DNA of 64,000 nt from Lactarius indigo (taxonomy: Eukaryota; Basidiomycota; Agaricomycetes; Russulales; Russulaceae): positions 1,364,001 through 1,428,000 of the forward strand of contig JAFKAC010000011.1 in the NCBI GenBank assembly GCA_025766275.1, read 5' to 3'. Positions 48,960-60,536 of the stretch are shown piece after piece; the stretch's first letter is position 1, and the number at the start of each line of letters is the position of its first letter. A program made the position numbers and the translations under genes. The notes below the pieces were generated by a model. It had not been told where the DNA came from and searched no databases. It was given only the letters and a program-made list of their open reading frames with translations.

Positions 48960-51900
48960 ATGTCGTCCATAATCCAGGCATCCTCCCCGAACTTTCAACC
49001 GATCTTTGAAAAGGCCCTGAAAGAGTATGAGAAAAAGACCGGCAAAGACCTGACTTCCCACCCACTCGCTGCTGAGATAAAAGACTGCAGTTCTCCAGAT
49101 GCCATCCTCACCGTACTTCAAAGGAAAGCTAATGAACTGAATCATTATCGGAGCAGCGATGACCGACTCACCAAGTGGCTTAACCCAACTGTGAATATCC
49201 TCAACGCACTCTCTGCCACCCTTGGCGAGGGCGCTGGCTCAGTAAGTAACAAGAAACAGACTGCCTCGTTACCTGTTTTTAGAACTCTCCCCTAACGTTC
49301 ACTCGGACTCCAGGTATTCCCCCCTACCAAAATCATATTTTCTGGGATCGGCATTCTCCTCGCAGTGAGTTTTCCCAAGTTCTCTCCGTGGGTTGGGGAA
49401 TTGATCCTCGGCAGGCGGCAAAGGGCACTGTGGCAAACCGCGACATGCTAGTCAAACTCTTCGGCCGAATCGAAAGCTTCTTTGAACGCCTCAAGATCTA
49501 TACCAATATCCCACCGAGTCCTGCGGTGACGGGCGAACTCTCAAAGATTATGGCCGAAGTCCTTTCAATACTTGCTATTGCGACAAAGGGGATAAAGGAG
49601 GGACGAACAAGTCAGTCCTCTTTTCCATGATACGCTGCTCCCAACTCAAGTTCGACCAGAAATATTTCTTAAAAAGGTGGCGGGAATGAACGACATCGAG
49701 GATGCCTTACAGAGATTTGGTGAATTGGAACAACGGGAGCTTCTAACAGGTATCGCACAAGTGTCGAGTGATACCAACCTTCTCAAGGACGGTGTGTAAT
49801 TCTTTCATTCGGCTGCACAATTCATCTTGAACATCTTTTGGTTAGACGCGAAGGAAATAAAAGGGATGGTTAAGGAGGTCGTGAACAAAATGGCCGCCCG
49901 CGATTGTTCGTACCCACTTGACCTCGTCGCGATACCTTGTAGGAGCTCACACACGGGCATAGGGGGGGAGGTGTTACAAAAGCTCAAAGGGTGGTTATCT
50001 CCGCCTGATCCGTCAACGAATTACAACATCGGACTACGTGACCTCCACGAGGAAACAGCGACCTGGTTTTTAGAAGGCCGTATCTTTCAAGAATGGCATT
50101 CGACCGATTCCTTGTTATGGATCCATGGCAAACGTACGTTTCTGAAAACCTGTCCCTTAGTACTTACCCCTCATGGCTCTCGTCATTCATAGCCGGTTCA
50201 GGGAAGAGCATCCTCTGGTTTGCCTTTTAAATAATATCTCCTTAGGTGGAAGCTTAATGTTCCTGACCAGCTCTGCGATCGTCCAGCATATCGTATCACT
50301 GTGCGAGGGAGGAAGAGCCTCTATGGCGTATTTCTATTTTGATTTTAGGGACGACAATAAGAAGCACCGCCACGACCTCTTGCCTTCCTTGCTCGTCCAG
50401 TTTGCTGCGCACTCCATCCCTTGTTGCAATATAATCTCCCATGTTTATTCAACATATGGGAATGGAATGCAACGACCCAGCGACGAAGTCATGATCAACT
50501 GTCTAACGGACATGCTCTTAGCCATGACCCAACATCCAATTTACATCATCGCGGACGCCCTTGATGAATGTCCCAATACCACTGGCGTGCGATCTCCCCG
50601 AGAACGCGTTCTCAGCCTCATAAACAACCTCGTTAATCTCCGTCTCCCGAATCTACACATATGCGTCACTAGTAGGCCGGAGGTAGACATCCGCAACCGT
50701 CTTGAGCCTTTGACTTCTCACCGCGTCTCCCTTCACGACCAGACTGGACATAGGGAAGATATCACCAAATATATCAGCTCTGAGGTTAATTTTATTGCCA
50801 ATGATAATAGCTGGCTGGAAGATGACAAGGAGCTGGTCATTGAGACACTGTCTGAGAAAGCTGATGGCATGTAAGGTGTCGCCGTACTCCCCCAGACACT
50901 TTTTCTCAATATCTATCATATAGGTTCCGATGGGTGGTTTGTCAACTGGAGATGCTGAGGCTTTGTCTCCCATCGAGGGTTCGGCACTTTCTAAACAATC
51001 TACCCAAAACCCTGGACGAGACCTACGAGCGCATCCTGAAGGGAATTCATGAAGCGAACCGAAGTCATGCCCAACGCTTGCTCCAATGCCTGGCTGTGGC
51101 TATTCGACCCCTTCGTGTTGACGAGCTCGCGGAGATCCTTATTTCCGACCCTGATGTGACAAGGGGAGAAGTTCCGACGTATCAGCGGTCGAGTGCCCGA
51201 GAACAGGAGATTCTCTCCGCCTGTCCGGGCTTGATTACCATCGCCAACAGCGACGGTTCGCGAGTCGTCCAATTTTCGCACTTTTCAGTCCTGGAATTCC
51301 TTACATCGGGCCGTCTTTCTACCTCGAGCGAAGATATCTCGTGTTATCACATTTTCTCCGACGATGCGCACACGACCCTCGCCCGGGCATCCCTTGGCGT
51401 TCTACTCCGTTTGGATGACGGCCGCAGAAGAGAGAATGTCGCGAACATTCCTCTAGCAGAGTACGCTGCCCGATACTGGGTTTCTCACGCACAAGTTGGG
51501 AGCGTATCATCGCGCCTTACGCTTCCAATGAAGAAACTCTTCGACTCGGCCAAGTTTGAAGTGTGGCTCCAGATATATGATAAAGATGGGGCATTACGTC
51601 ACTACTCAGAACGGGAAACCAGTTATTCAAAACCCTTATACTACTCCGCGCTTTGTGGATTTTTTGACCTCACCGAATACTTCGTCAAGAAACACCCACA
51701 GCTAGTAAACAACATTGGTGGCGCACATGACTATCCGTTGGTCGCAGCGCTGCACGGAGGACATATCCGGGTCGCAGAACTCCTCTTACAGCACGGTGCG
51801 GACGTCGAGGTTCAAGGGTGCCAGTGGGCTGCACGGACTCCACTGCACGCAGCAATTGAATGGTCCAATGATGTGGCGCAAGATGTGGTGGTCGGCGCAG

Positions 51901-53081
51901 TGCGGTTTCTACTCGAACACGGCGCGGACGCAAATGCCCGGCAGAAAGACCTCTCGACTCCGCTACATCTGGCGGCAGCTCGGGGGTATTTCGAGGTGGC
52001 TCAGATGATACTTCAACGTAGAACGGATGTTAATTCCCGGAACGTTGTTGGCGAGACTCCGTTGCACCTGGTATCTAAACGCACGTTTCCAAAGAGCGAA
52101 CACGATCACCTCAATCTCGTTCAATTGTTGCTGAAGCATGGTGCAGATGTGAATTCCCGGGACGAGGACGGCGCAACTGCATTACATAATGCATCGCTTA
52201 TGCGAGATCTCGATGTCGTACGGGTGCTCGTTAACCGTGGCGCATATGTGAACGCGAAGGACAACCAGTCCCGGACCCCACTGCACCAACTGTTGGAAGC
52301 CGGGGATTACTCCGGTGCAGATCGTTTCGGGTTCGTATCGAAAAAACGAAAAAAGGAAGATCGTTTCGCCGTCGCACAGCTATTAGTCGAGCATGGTGCT
52401 GACGTGAATGCACGAGGCCACGAAACCCCACTACACTTGGCGACTTCCCTACCCGAAGTCAGGTTGCTCCTCGACCATGGCGCGAATGTCAGCGTCAACG
52501 TAACGGACAACAACCACGGCCGAACCCCATTGCACCGAGTGTTGTGGGCCGGAAATTGCCCTGACGCGGATCGTTTCGGAGTTGCACAGCTCTTAATAGA
52601 GCATGGTGCGGACGTGGATGTACGAGACAATTACCACCAAACCCCATTACATCCTGCTTCTTACCTTCTAAAACTCGACTTGGTGCGGATGCTCCTCGAC
52701 CGTGGCGCGGATGTCAACACGATGGGCAATCGGGACTTGACCCCATTGCACCGAGTGTTTAGAGCCAAGGGTTATCCTGACAAAGATCGTTTCAGTGTTG
52801 CACAGCTATTAATAGAGCGCGGTGCGGACGTAAACGCACTAGACAAGGACCACGAAACCCCTTTACACCTAGCATCGCGCCTTGTGTCGCTTGACGGGGC
52901 TTGGATTCTTCTCAAGTGGGGCGCATATCCAAGTGCGGAGAACCTCGAGTGCAAAACGCCATTCCAGCTCGCCCAGGAGAGTATAAGGGAAGAAATGAAA
53001 AGATTGCCATCAGACAACTCTATCGGGCGATCATGGCGAGCAAAATGCGTAGCATTGATGGGTCTTCTTTACAAGTACTAG
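48960..53081 (+). CDS. STAND/NLR-like protein: Goodbye-NACHT-ankyrin repeats
   Basis: Eight exons are inferred: 48960-49241, 49314-49364, 49415-49610, 49660-49791, 49846-50133, 50193-50217, 50271-50870 and 50924-53081. All introns are GT-AG; total 3732 nt, 1243 residues. The N-terminus (about 10-130; FEKALKEYEKKTGKDL, LSATLGEGAG, VFPPTKIIFSGIGILL) matches the fungal STAND N-terminal Goodbye domain. NACHT has Walker A HGKPGSGKS (about 314-322) and Walker B IYIIADALDEC (about 414-424), then CVTSRPE, an ILKGIHE region and FSHFSVLEFL. About ten ankyrin repeats fill residues 780-1220. In fungi such proteins are linked to non-self recognition and programmed cell death; the ligand here is unknown. 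The frame is intact. The gene lies only 450 bp from the transposon nest. Confidence 0.9.
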
Positions 53082-53940
53082 TGCCAGGTCAGTAGTACCA
53101 GAGTAGATTTTTGTCATACGCAAACCCTTATGATCACGGTAGAACACTGGCACGACGTCGCCGTTACTGTTTAGCTCAGCGGGATCGCAGCAGTTGGTGG
53201 GTTATTTGCGCCACTTGCAAAATTGGCATGCAATTCCCTTTGGCAACTCTTATATCTTTTATATATCTTCAAGTGTAACCATTCGGCTCGATACCACACA
53301 CATTCGATCTTATAGTTAGTGTTTCATCGGATTTGTACGCCCTACCACCCGAGCCCGTGGCAGAGAGAAGAGGGACCACGACGGACGCCAGGTGCCAGTG
53401 TCTGTACGCCAACCTTGGCGACAATTGTCCTCCGCGCTCGTCGTGGGATGGCAACCCCACGTCCGACACATCAGTTGGGAGGAAGGCGAGGAAGACAAGT
53501 GAGGAATCAGCAAGGGAGAGCAAGCCGCCTACGCGGTAACAAACAAAAGCCAAAAAGAAATTGGGGTCACACATGCATCTAAGAGCGTATGTCGGCCTAT
53601 TCCGACTGCCGCGCGAGCTCTGGCTTCAGAGAACACAATGTGCACATAAGAGTAAATCGGTTCTTGTGAGAGGCCAGCCAGTTGCTTGATACCTGGTGGG
53701 GGTCGTCGGACGGTAGTCATGAAGCAACTGGGCAAGCGACGTTTGGCCATGATTGAGGAAAAAAACCGAGCAGAGTCGGCGAAGCTGTCATCAAAGTACT
53801 TTAGGCGAAGAGGCCTTTCGATTCTCTAGGACCGCAGCCAGGCTGGCGATCCCTATGTCACGCCAGTAGTCACCGACGGTGTGGCGTTGCACATGATCAT
53901 GATACTGAGAGATGAATTCAGCTATGAAAAGTTAAGTATG
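53082..53940. other. Intergenic, no gene seen
   Basis: Only short frames without recognisable domains. A tRNA-like fragment at about 53168-53190 (TTAGCTCAGCGGGATCGCAGC) does not fold into a full tRNA. Confidence 0.5.
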
Positions 53941-54037
53941 TCCCGTTTAGCTCAGTTGGTAGAGCGCGTCACTAGTAACGTGATCATAAGTCACATTGCG
54001 CATGACGAGGTCAGTCGTTCGAGTCGGCTAATGGGAA
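53941..54037 (+). tRNA. tRNA-Thr (AGT) with intron
   Basis: Acceptor stem TCCCGTT/AATGGGA; D arm GCTC-AGTTGGTA-GAGC; anticodon stem CGTCA/TGACG with loop CT-AGT-AA, anticodon AGT at 53974-53976; T arm AGTCG-TTCGAGT-CGGCT; discriminator A at 54037. A 24-nt intron (about 53978-54001) interrupts after position 37, the standard site for nuclear tRNA introns. Internal A and B box sequences are present. Confidence 0.9.
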
Positions 54038-54039
54038 AA

Positions 54040-54045
54040 TTTTTT
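54040..54045 (+). terminator. Pol III terminator of tRNA-Thr
   Basis: Run of six T three bases after the tRNA 3' end. Confidence 0.75.
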
Positions 54046-54524
54046 CTTCATATGGTGTGTGGTGTGAACTTCTCGTTTATGCCTGCATAGGAATTATCCT
54101 TTCCGACTGTGAGACCGTGTTTTTGACAAGGGATTATATTCGGATTGACCATCAACTATTGATACACACCAACACCGCCACAACGTGTGAAGTAGGAGAC
54201 ACAAATAGAGGTGGTATGGGGACCGAGGTGCGATAAAAAGTGAGAAGGGAGACCGAAAGGCGGAGTGGGGAGAAGATAAGTGATACAGTGATATGAATAC
54301 ACGAAGGATTCCAATCGTCCGCAATACATTTTCTGAGGCAGCCGGGCAACCCCGCAAAGTCCATTTTGTCCGTCGAGTCGGGGTGCACACAACCAAAAAA
54401 ACCAAGGTCCGTGTGGGTTGTCGAAAGCTCTACATCTTAAGTTATTCTCTCACTTCAAAAGTCCTTACTGGCACGAATCTTTCTATCTCTTGTTGCATTG
54501 CTTGAGGGTGGCACGGGTAGCGCT
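54046..54524. other. Region 3' of the DUF6699-like gene, no gene seen
   Basis: Short biased frames only. It presumably includes the 3' UTR of the minus-strand gene that ends at 54525. Confidence 0.4.
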
Positions 54525-55384
54525 TCAAATGAAGTGTACGAGCCAGACATCAGCACCGTTTGCGGCGCGCTGGAGCCCAGCAAATGTTGTGCGTCCACCG
54601 AGGAGATCAGAGCGGCGCAGGCCAGCCGGGTCTGGTGCAACGGCGTTGCGCCTGTTGAAGCTCGCAGAAGCCGCGCGTCTATGGCTGTCGCTTGGCAGGT
54701 AGTTGAAGTCGGCTTGGCCAGCGCGTTCAGACAGCTTGGCGTGGAGGGCGTAGAGGACTTCGCGCACACTCACGGCGTGGTGACCGCCGCCGGCGCCACT
54801 GGCGTAGAACGCGCCGCCCGAGACGCCCGGGATCTCAAGGACGATGCACGGCGCGCGTGTTGAGATGGCGGGCTCGTTGAACATGTGCGGGTTGCAAGAC
54901 GGGTGGAGGCACGCCGCAGACGGGGGTTGCACAACGTTATAGTTCAATTTGGCAGGCCGGTGGCCGGTGTAGACCAGTAGCTCACTCAATACAGCAGCGT
55001 ACCTGGAACGCTCGGGGCTCACGGGGGGCGTTGGCAGCGTGTCTATAAAAATTGAAAAAATAACGTCAGGAAAAGTGGGGAAGAGGAAGGGGATGGAACG
55101 GGGTGCGCACGTTGGGATCCGGGCAGCGGGACCGTGTTCATATGTGGCGCGCCTGGTGTCGTCGGGAACTGTGATGCATACGAGTACCCGTAGTGCGTCG
55201 ACCTGCTGGCGGACCCAGGTGGGGAGGGCAGACCCACGGGGCTTAGGACCGGTGTTACGGGGAGCGGTGCGCCGCCGCTGCCGCTGGCGCCCGAGGCGGA
55301 GGTCCCGGTGAGCGTGTTCAACGACCATGCGGGGCTAGACACGTAGGATGCCGCGTGGTGTTTCGACGAGCGTGAAGAAGACAT
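54525..55384 (-). CDS. DUF6699-like protein
   Basis: Two exons (55384-55111 and 55042-54525) with GT-AG borders give 792 nt, 263 residues. Start is the ATG in ATGTCTTCTTC. Residues 1-95 are Ser/Pro/Gly-rich and probably disordered. From about 110 a compact domain follows: LNYNVVQPPSAACLH, FNEPAIS, CIVLEIPG, then VREVLYALHAKLSE, a RRAASASFNRR motif, and a C-terminal RTTFAGL with DVWLVHFI. This matches my recollection of the DUF6699 domain common in Agaricomycetes; function unknown. A TATA box lies about 125 bp upstream. No secretion or membrane signal is visible. Confidence 0.75.
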
Positions 55385-55505
55385 GGGCGGGCGAGTGTCG
55401 AGAGTCAAGGTGAGTCAGAAAGGGCAGAGAGGAGACGGATGTGGGGCGGGAAGAACGTCGGGGGCGGCGTACTGGTTGAGAAATGACTCCCGACGTCTCG
55501 TAGGA

Positions 55506-55513
55506 TTTATATA
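55506..55513 (-). promoter_or_regulatory. TATA box of the DUF6699-like gene
   Basis: TATATAAA on the minus strand, 122 bp upstream of the ATG at 55384. Confidence 0.6.
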
Positions 55514-56265
55514 GCGGTCCCGCCCATGTTGATTGTCGAACACAAAGCGCAACAACCCGTTTACGGACGACCGACGCGGCGCGGCAGGTGGGCAAGGGCG
55601 AAGGGCGGAAGGGCGGAGGGTTCGACAAGGGGGCGCGTCTCAGAGGTGGGGTCGCAGTTTGATGGTGGGAAGCCGCCCGAGGTCGGGATATAACCAAATA
55701 TAGCATAGGGCGCGCTTAGGGATATTTTTATCCCACCGACCAGTACCCAAATTTGGAAATTCGCGCCTTCTGACCCCTGCTTCTTTTGATGGCGATCTCG
55801 TAGCCGATGTTTGCAATCGTAGATGTGGCCTAGCCCAGTCTCGGCCAGCGACGGTAGCGAACAAGTCCGAAGCGCGTCGGGGCAGGGGACAATGGGTTGT
55901 TTGGACTTGCGAGGTGCACAAACGGCGCTTCGTGAGGCAGGTCGTGGGGTCCGAGAAGGCACATCCGGGTCAGGCGGTATCGTGGTGGGGTGGGAGTCCT
56001 GAACCTGAAGGCTGTGTTCGGGGCAATTTCCGGGCTGTTCGCCACCGGAACTACCGAAGTTGATCGATGATCGCGCAGCGCATCTATGGAACCAGCGTGT
56101 TCAGCTTCGATTGCTACTGCGGTCATTACTCGAAAGCGTTGTAAGAGTTTCAAGAGTCAGAATGCGTCCAATAAATTACTACTAGTATGTGGCACTGTAT
56201 GACTATTCGATGATATTGTAGACTTGGAAACCCAATCAATGATAAAACAGGTAAACCCTCGGACC
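55514..56265. other. Intergenic region between mip1 3' end and the DUF6699-like gene
   Basis: No domain-bearing frame was seen. It holds the upstream region of the DUF6699-like gene and the 3' UTR of mip1. Confidence 0.5.
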
Positions 56266-59200
56266 TCAGCGTATCTGCCTCAGCCGCCTCATCTCGTGCT
56301 GCAAGACCTGTACCCACTCGTTCGTGCCCTCCATCACTGCCTCCGACTCTGGTACTTCCCCGACATTGTTCCGGCGTCCTCGGCCACGTGCACCACCACC
56401 GCCACGACCGACGTCGCCCTCAAACCTGACGCCGGACGCCTCCTGCGCGAGATACATCACCTCCGCAAACGAATTAGTCGCCTGCGCGCGAAGCCACGCC
56501 GCGTTGTCCGCACGATGGCGCATACAGTCCGGGGGCTGGTAGCCTCGTAGCGGGTCCCACCTGTGAGTAGAGTCCTCCTCCATCGCGCGACCATCCGCCC
56601 AGAGCGAGCCGCCTGCCGTGAGCGCGAGAATCTGCTCAATGCCGAGGGACTCGCCGGGCGGGATGGGCAAGGGCTGCGAGGGCGTGACGCAGGGCATGTC
56701 CGTCTCTTTGCGGAGCACGTGGTCGACGTCGACGGCGGAGAAGAACGCGACGCCCTGCGGGAGGTCGTCCATGCCAAGGCGGAACGCGAACAAACAACGC
56801 GTCCACAGATTCGCGACTTGCAGCGCGAGCGCCGCGCGGTAGCGGTCACGCTCCGCGACGAGGTAGCGCAGCTCGTCGTGCACGGAGAGCAGGTACCGCG
56901 CGTCGATAGCGTATGTCTGGGTCAGGTGCTCCATTGCGACGATTAGCAGGTGCAGGTAGTCAACGCCGGAGGACTGCACGACCCAGTTGATGCGCGAGGT
57001 CATGTAGTCCGCGCCGAATGTAGCGGGGAGGTACTTCTTGGAGAGCGCGTGCGTGATGCCGCAGCCGAGTGCGGGCGTCGTCGGGTGCTCCGAGAGCGCG
57101 ATCTCCTCGAGCTTGTTGAACACGAAGCTCTCCGTGCCGCCGAACCAGAACTTGCGCCCGAACACGTCCGTCCGGTGCGTGTTTTTGCCTTTGGTGGACG
57201 CATATAGCTGCTCCGCGAGTCGCTGCGCTTGCTCAGGCAGCATGTCAGTGTTTGCTTGGAGTAGTAGCTGTACCGCGTGACGCATGCCCGCGCCATAGAT
57301 GCGCGAGTAGTTGAACACCTTGGCCTGGTCGCGCGAGAGCCCGAGTATGCTCGCCGTCTTGGAGTGCAGGTCCGTGCCTGAGGCCTTGGTGCCCTCGAGC
57401 GTCATCCACCCAAGCGCAGTCGCGCCATGCAGCCCGAACTGCGCGTCGCCCATTGCGCTCGAGATCCAGAGCTCCTCCGAGTCGACGTCCGCGCCGACGA
57501 TGGCGTACCCTGGCGGCGCGCGTACCATCGCCTTGAGCTCCGAGCCAACACGATTCACCTTTGCGTTGCTCGCCGTCAGCCACGTGCGCTCGATCGCGCG
57601 CCGCGTCACCGTGCCCATCGTGATCACCTGCGGGATAATGATGCCTGCCTTGCTGCCTGGCGCTGTACCGATGCCCAGACCCATGTCAAGCCCCGCGCGT
57701 TGCCAGACGACCATCTGCTTCAGCACACGGTCACGCGCGCTGATCCAGTAGCTGCACTGCGCATTCATGTCCAGTGCGCTGCGCGCCTCGTCCCCGGGAC
57801 TCGTGAGCGTCCCGTCCTGCGCATACTTGATGAATGTCTTGGCCAGTGGGTTGCCGACGTTGGCTGATTCGCCGTCCTTATGAGGCAACTTGTAGAATAC
57901 GAAGCCATCGTGTAGTACGAGTGCCTGTAGCGCCTCGTCGGCTGGGTGATGGAAATTCAGTGGTGTCTGGCGTGTCTTGAATGCGACACCAGGGGATACG
58001 CGGTACGTCCACCCATGTTCGCGGGAGTGAAAAAGAGGCCAATCCTGCCAAGACAACCGAAGCAAAAGTGGCGCAATGCGCGTGCGGGATGTGAGGTCGA
58101 CAGTTCCGGGTGGAAAATCCTTCCTCGGTTTGGTAAGGTCCCAGTACCACTTGGGCCACATGACTTTAGGTGGCTTGGAAGCCTTTCGCCCTGACGAATC
58201 CGCTGGCATGTGTTGTACTGGCGTCCAATCAAGCTGTTTCAGCCAAGGGTCGTTCGAGGGTGCAGCGGTCATTGAGAGGTCTTTAGCTAGTCGAAGAATG
58301 CGCTCGGACACCTCCTCCTCACGATCTCCACTGGCGACAGAGAGAGCCAACTTGTGTTCGTTAGCAATCATTTGGCCAGTCTGGAGCATTTTGAGGCCAT
58401 TCGATTTTCCAAGAAGACTGAGGACCTTTGACTTTCCAGGCACGGGTGGACGAACAATTTGACCATCGACGACAATGTGCCATTTGTCCGACGTAGAGTA
58501 CTGGGGACAACGGCCATCGAAAGAGAGTTTGAAGAGAAGAGGCAGGGTGCGATGGACGACTTTTGAGCTGAAGGGGCCAAAGGACAGGAGCTCACTATAC
58601 CACGCAGGGACCAATGCCTCGTCCTTAGTAGCAGCAACCTAGGACATCGTTAGCACGCCTCGACAGTGAGTAGGAAAGAAACTCACAGCTTCCAAAACAC
58701 CAATACCCCTCGACTTTCCGGCAACCTTTGGCGTCCAGTCCAACTGTCGCAGCCAGACGTCGTCCTTCCAGCTTTCGCTCTCCACCATACCCTTGGCTTC
58801 TACCGCGAGGTCCACGAGCCGCTTCTTCACGCCATCTTCCAAGTTCCGATACGTGCGCTCGGCGTTCTCCAAGTAATTCTCCCACTCCTGGTTCACCGGA
58901 AGGAAGCTCGAGCCCATCGTCAGTATGCCGGAGAATGACACCGGGGTGGGGCACGATTCGAGAAATTCGGGAAGGACCTTGGCGTAGACCTGGTGGGTGA
59001 CGGACACGTCGTTTGCACAGTAGTTAAGGTAGTGATGTAAGCCCTCGCGAATCTCCTGCGGCGAGCACGCCATAAAGTCATTGCGGGCCGCCTTCTCCAT
59101 GTCGATGCCGCAGTGCAGGCGCGCGACGTCTGCGAGGGAGTTGGCAGATGTGATGTCCTCCCAGCTCTTGCTCTCCGCTTCCTCGTGTGCATCTTCGCCC

Positions 59201-60338
59201 TGCGCGCCGGGGAGCAGCAGGCTCTCCTCTATCGCAGAACGCATAGCGTGTAGTTCCTTCCGTTTCGTGCCGTCCGGCTCCGCTGCTTGGCGAGACGAGG
59301 TCTCCTTCAGCAGTGCGACGACGGCCTCCTCGGCTTCCTCGACCTGCTCGCGCGCCTGGTCTTTAGACTTGCGATGCTTCATCCAAGCGGGGCGCTGGTG
59401 TGATGAGATGCCTTTGACGGCGACGTGTAGAGACATTGTGTCGAGGAACCGCGTGCGGCTGCCAGCCAGGCTGTACTCCTCGCGTATGCGGGCGCGGTCG
59501 TACGAGACGTTGTGTCCGACAACGAGACGCGCCACGCTCGGGTCACCGAAGGGGATGAGTTGATCGGGATTGGCATTCTGATCAAGGAGCCAGGGAGATA
59601 TCCAAGCATACCAGCCATTGGGAGTTGCTGCGCAGGCGAGGACGGCATAGGGGTGATATTCGGGCATTGTCTCGACGTCGAAGACAAGCATTTGCTCGGG
59701 CTTGCCATCGTGGTGAGGATATTCTACATGCTCACTGTAACTCGAGCCGTCGGGGCGGTAGTGGTACTTGGTCCAACCAGCTTGCAGGTCCCAATGATCA
59801 GGGGTGGGAGGGAGTTCAGCTTTCACGAGATCCACAGCGAGGTCAGACCACGGAAGAGCCGCGCGTGCTCCGATACGATGAAAGTGTTCGTCGATGTTGC
59901 GCCCTTGGAGAGGGGGTAGTGTGAAAGCCGTATCGGGGAGCACGGAACCGTTTTTGGGGTCGAGACCATGCATCTCGAGGTGCTCTCGAGCGATACGGAC
60001 AAAGCGGGGTTCTGGGGGAGGGAAAGAGACATTTTTGAATATCTGACGGTGTAAACGACGCGACAGGAGTTGCACGCCAACTTCATTGCGTTTGACTTTG
60101 CAAGCGGACAGTTAGTGACTACTTCGAGGTTACAAGCGTGCTTAAACTTACTAGGATCATCCTTATTTTTCCCTCTTCTGCTCTTTTTTTCTACAGGGGA
60201 CTGGCTGTCAAGAAGGGGTTTGCCCCTGCGTCCGTCTATCGGAAGAAGGGTGGTTGCTACGTGTCGCTTGAGAAATATGGCGGGTGATGAGGGAGACAGG
60301 CAGGGATGTCTAACGGAGTATCCAGCATTTTTGAACAT
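56266..60338 (-). CDS. mip1: Mitochondrial DNA polymerase gamma catalytic subunit
   Basis: Replicates mitochondrial DNA. Three exons (60338-60152, 60095-58687, 58638-56266) total 3969 nt, 1322 residues. The ATG at 60336-60338 opens a basic, Arg/Ser-rich presequence consistent with mitochondrial import, followed by the family hallmark GVQLLSRRLHRQIF. Exonuclease motifs: I VFDVET (about 201), II VVGHNVSYDRARI (about 256), III YCANDVSVTHQVY (about 422). Family A polymerase motifs: A VGADVDSEELW (about 913), B RDQAKVFNYSRIYGAG (about 971), C SVHDELRYLV (about 1116). All catalytic Asp/Glu residues are present. A charged, Glu-rich insertion lies between Exo II and III (about 305-380) and the C-terminus has a Gly/Arg-rich tract (GRGGGGARGRGRR). 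The frame is intact. Confidence 0.95.
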
Positions 60339-60536
60339 TCGGTTCTTGTCGACATCCGCGTACGCGTCACAGTGACCTCGACCGACCTCTCCACGCCCGC
60401 CAACGCGAAACGCGCCTTACAGAGCAAACGGTCCTGGACGGGCCGAGGGTAAGACTCAATAATCACGTGGTGTACACGCCCCACCTGCTTAACGTGTTAC
60501 GCAACTCGGCTCAGCTCGCTGTCTCATCCATCAACC
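60339..60536. promoter_or_regulatory. Shared divergent promoter of mip1 and lnp1
   Basis: Only 198 bp separate the two start codons. No clear TATA box is seen in either direction. Confidence 0.6.

Noticed and set aside
53150..53225. Fragment TTTAGCTCAGCGGGATC resembling a tRNA D arm
   Set aside because: No pairing acceptor or T arm could be found; probably chance or a tRNA remnant.
55561..55962. Overlapping frames between mip1 and the DUF6699-like gene
   Set aside because: No recognisable domain, no convincing ATG context or intron signals; likely regulatory DNA.
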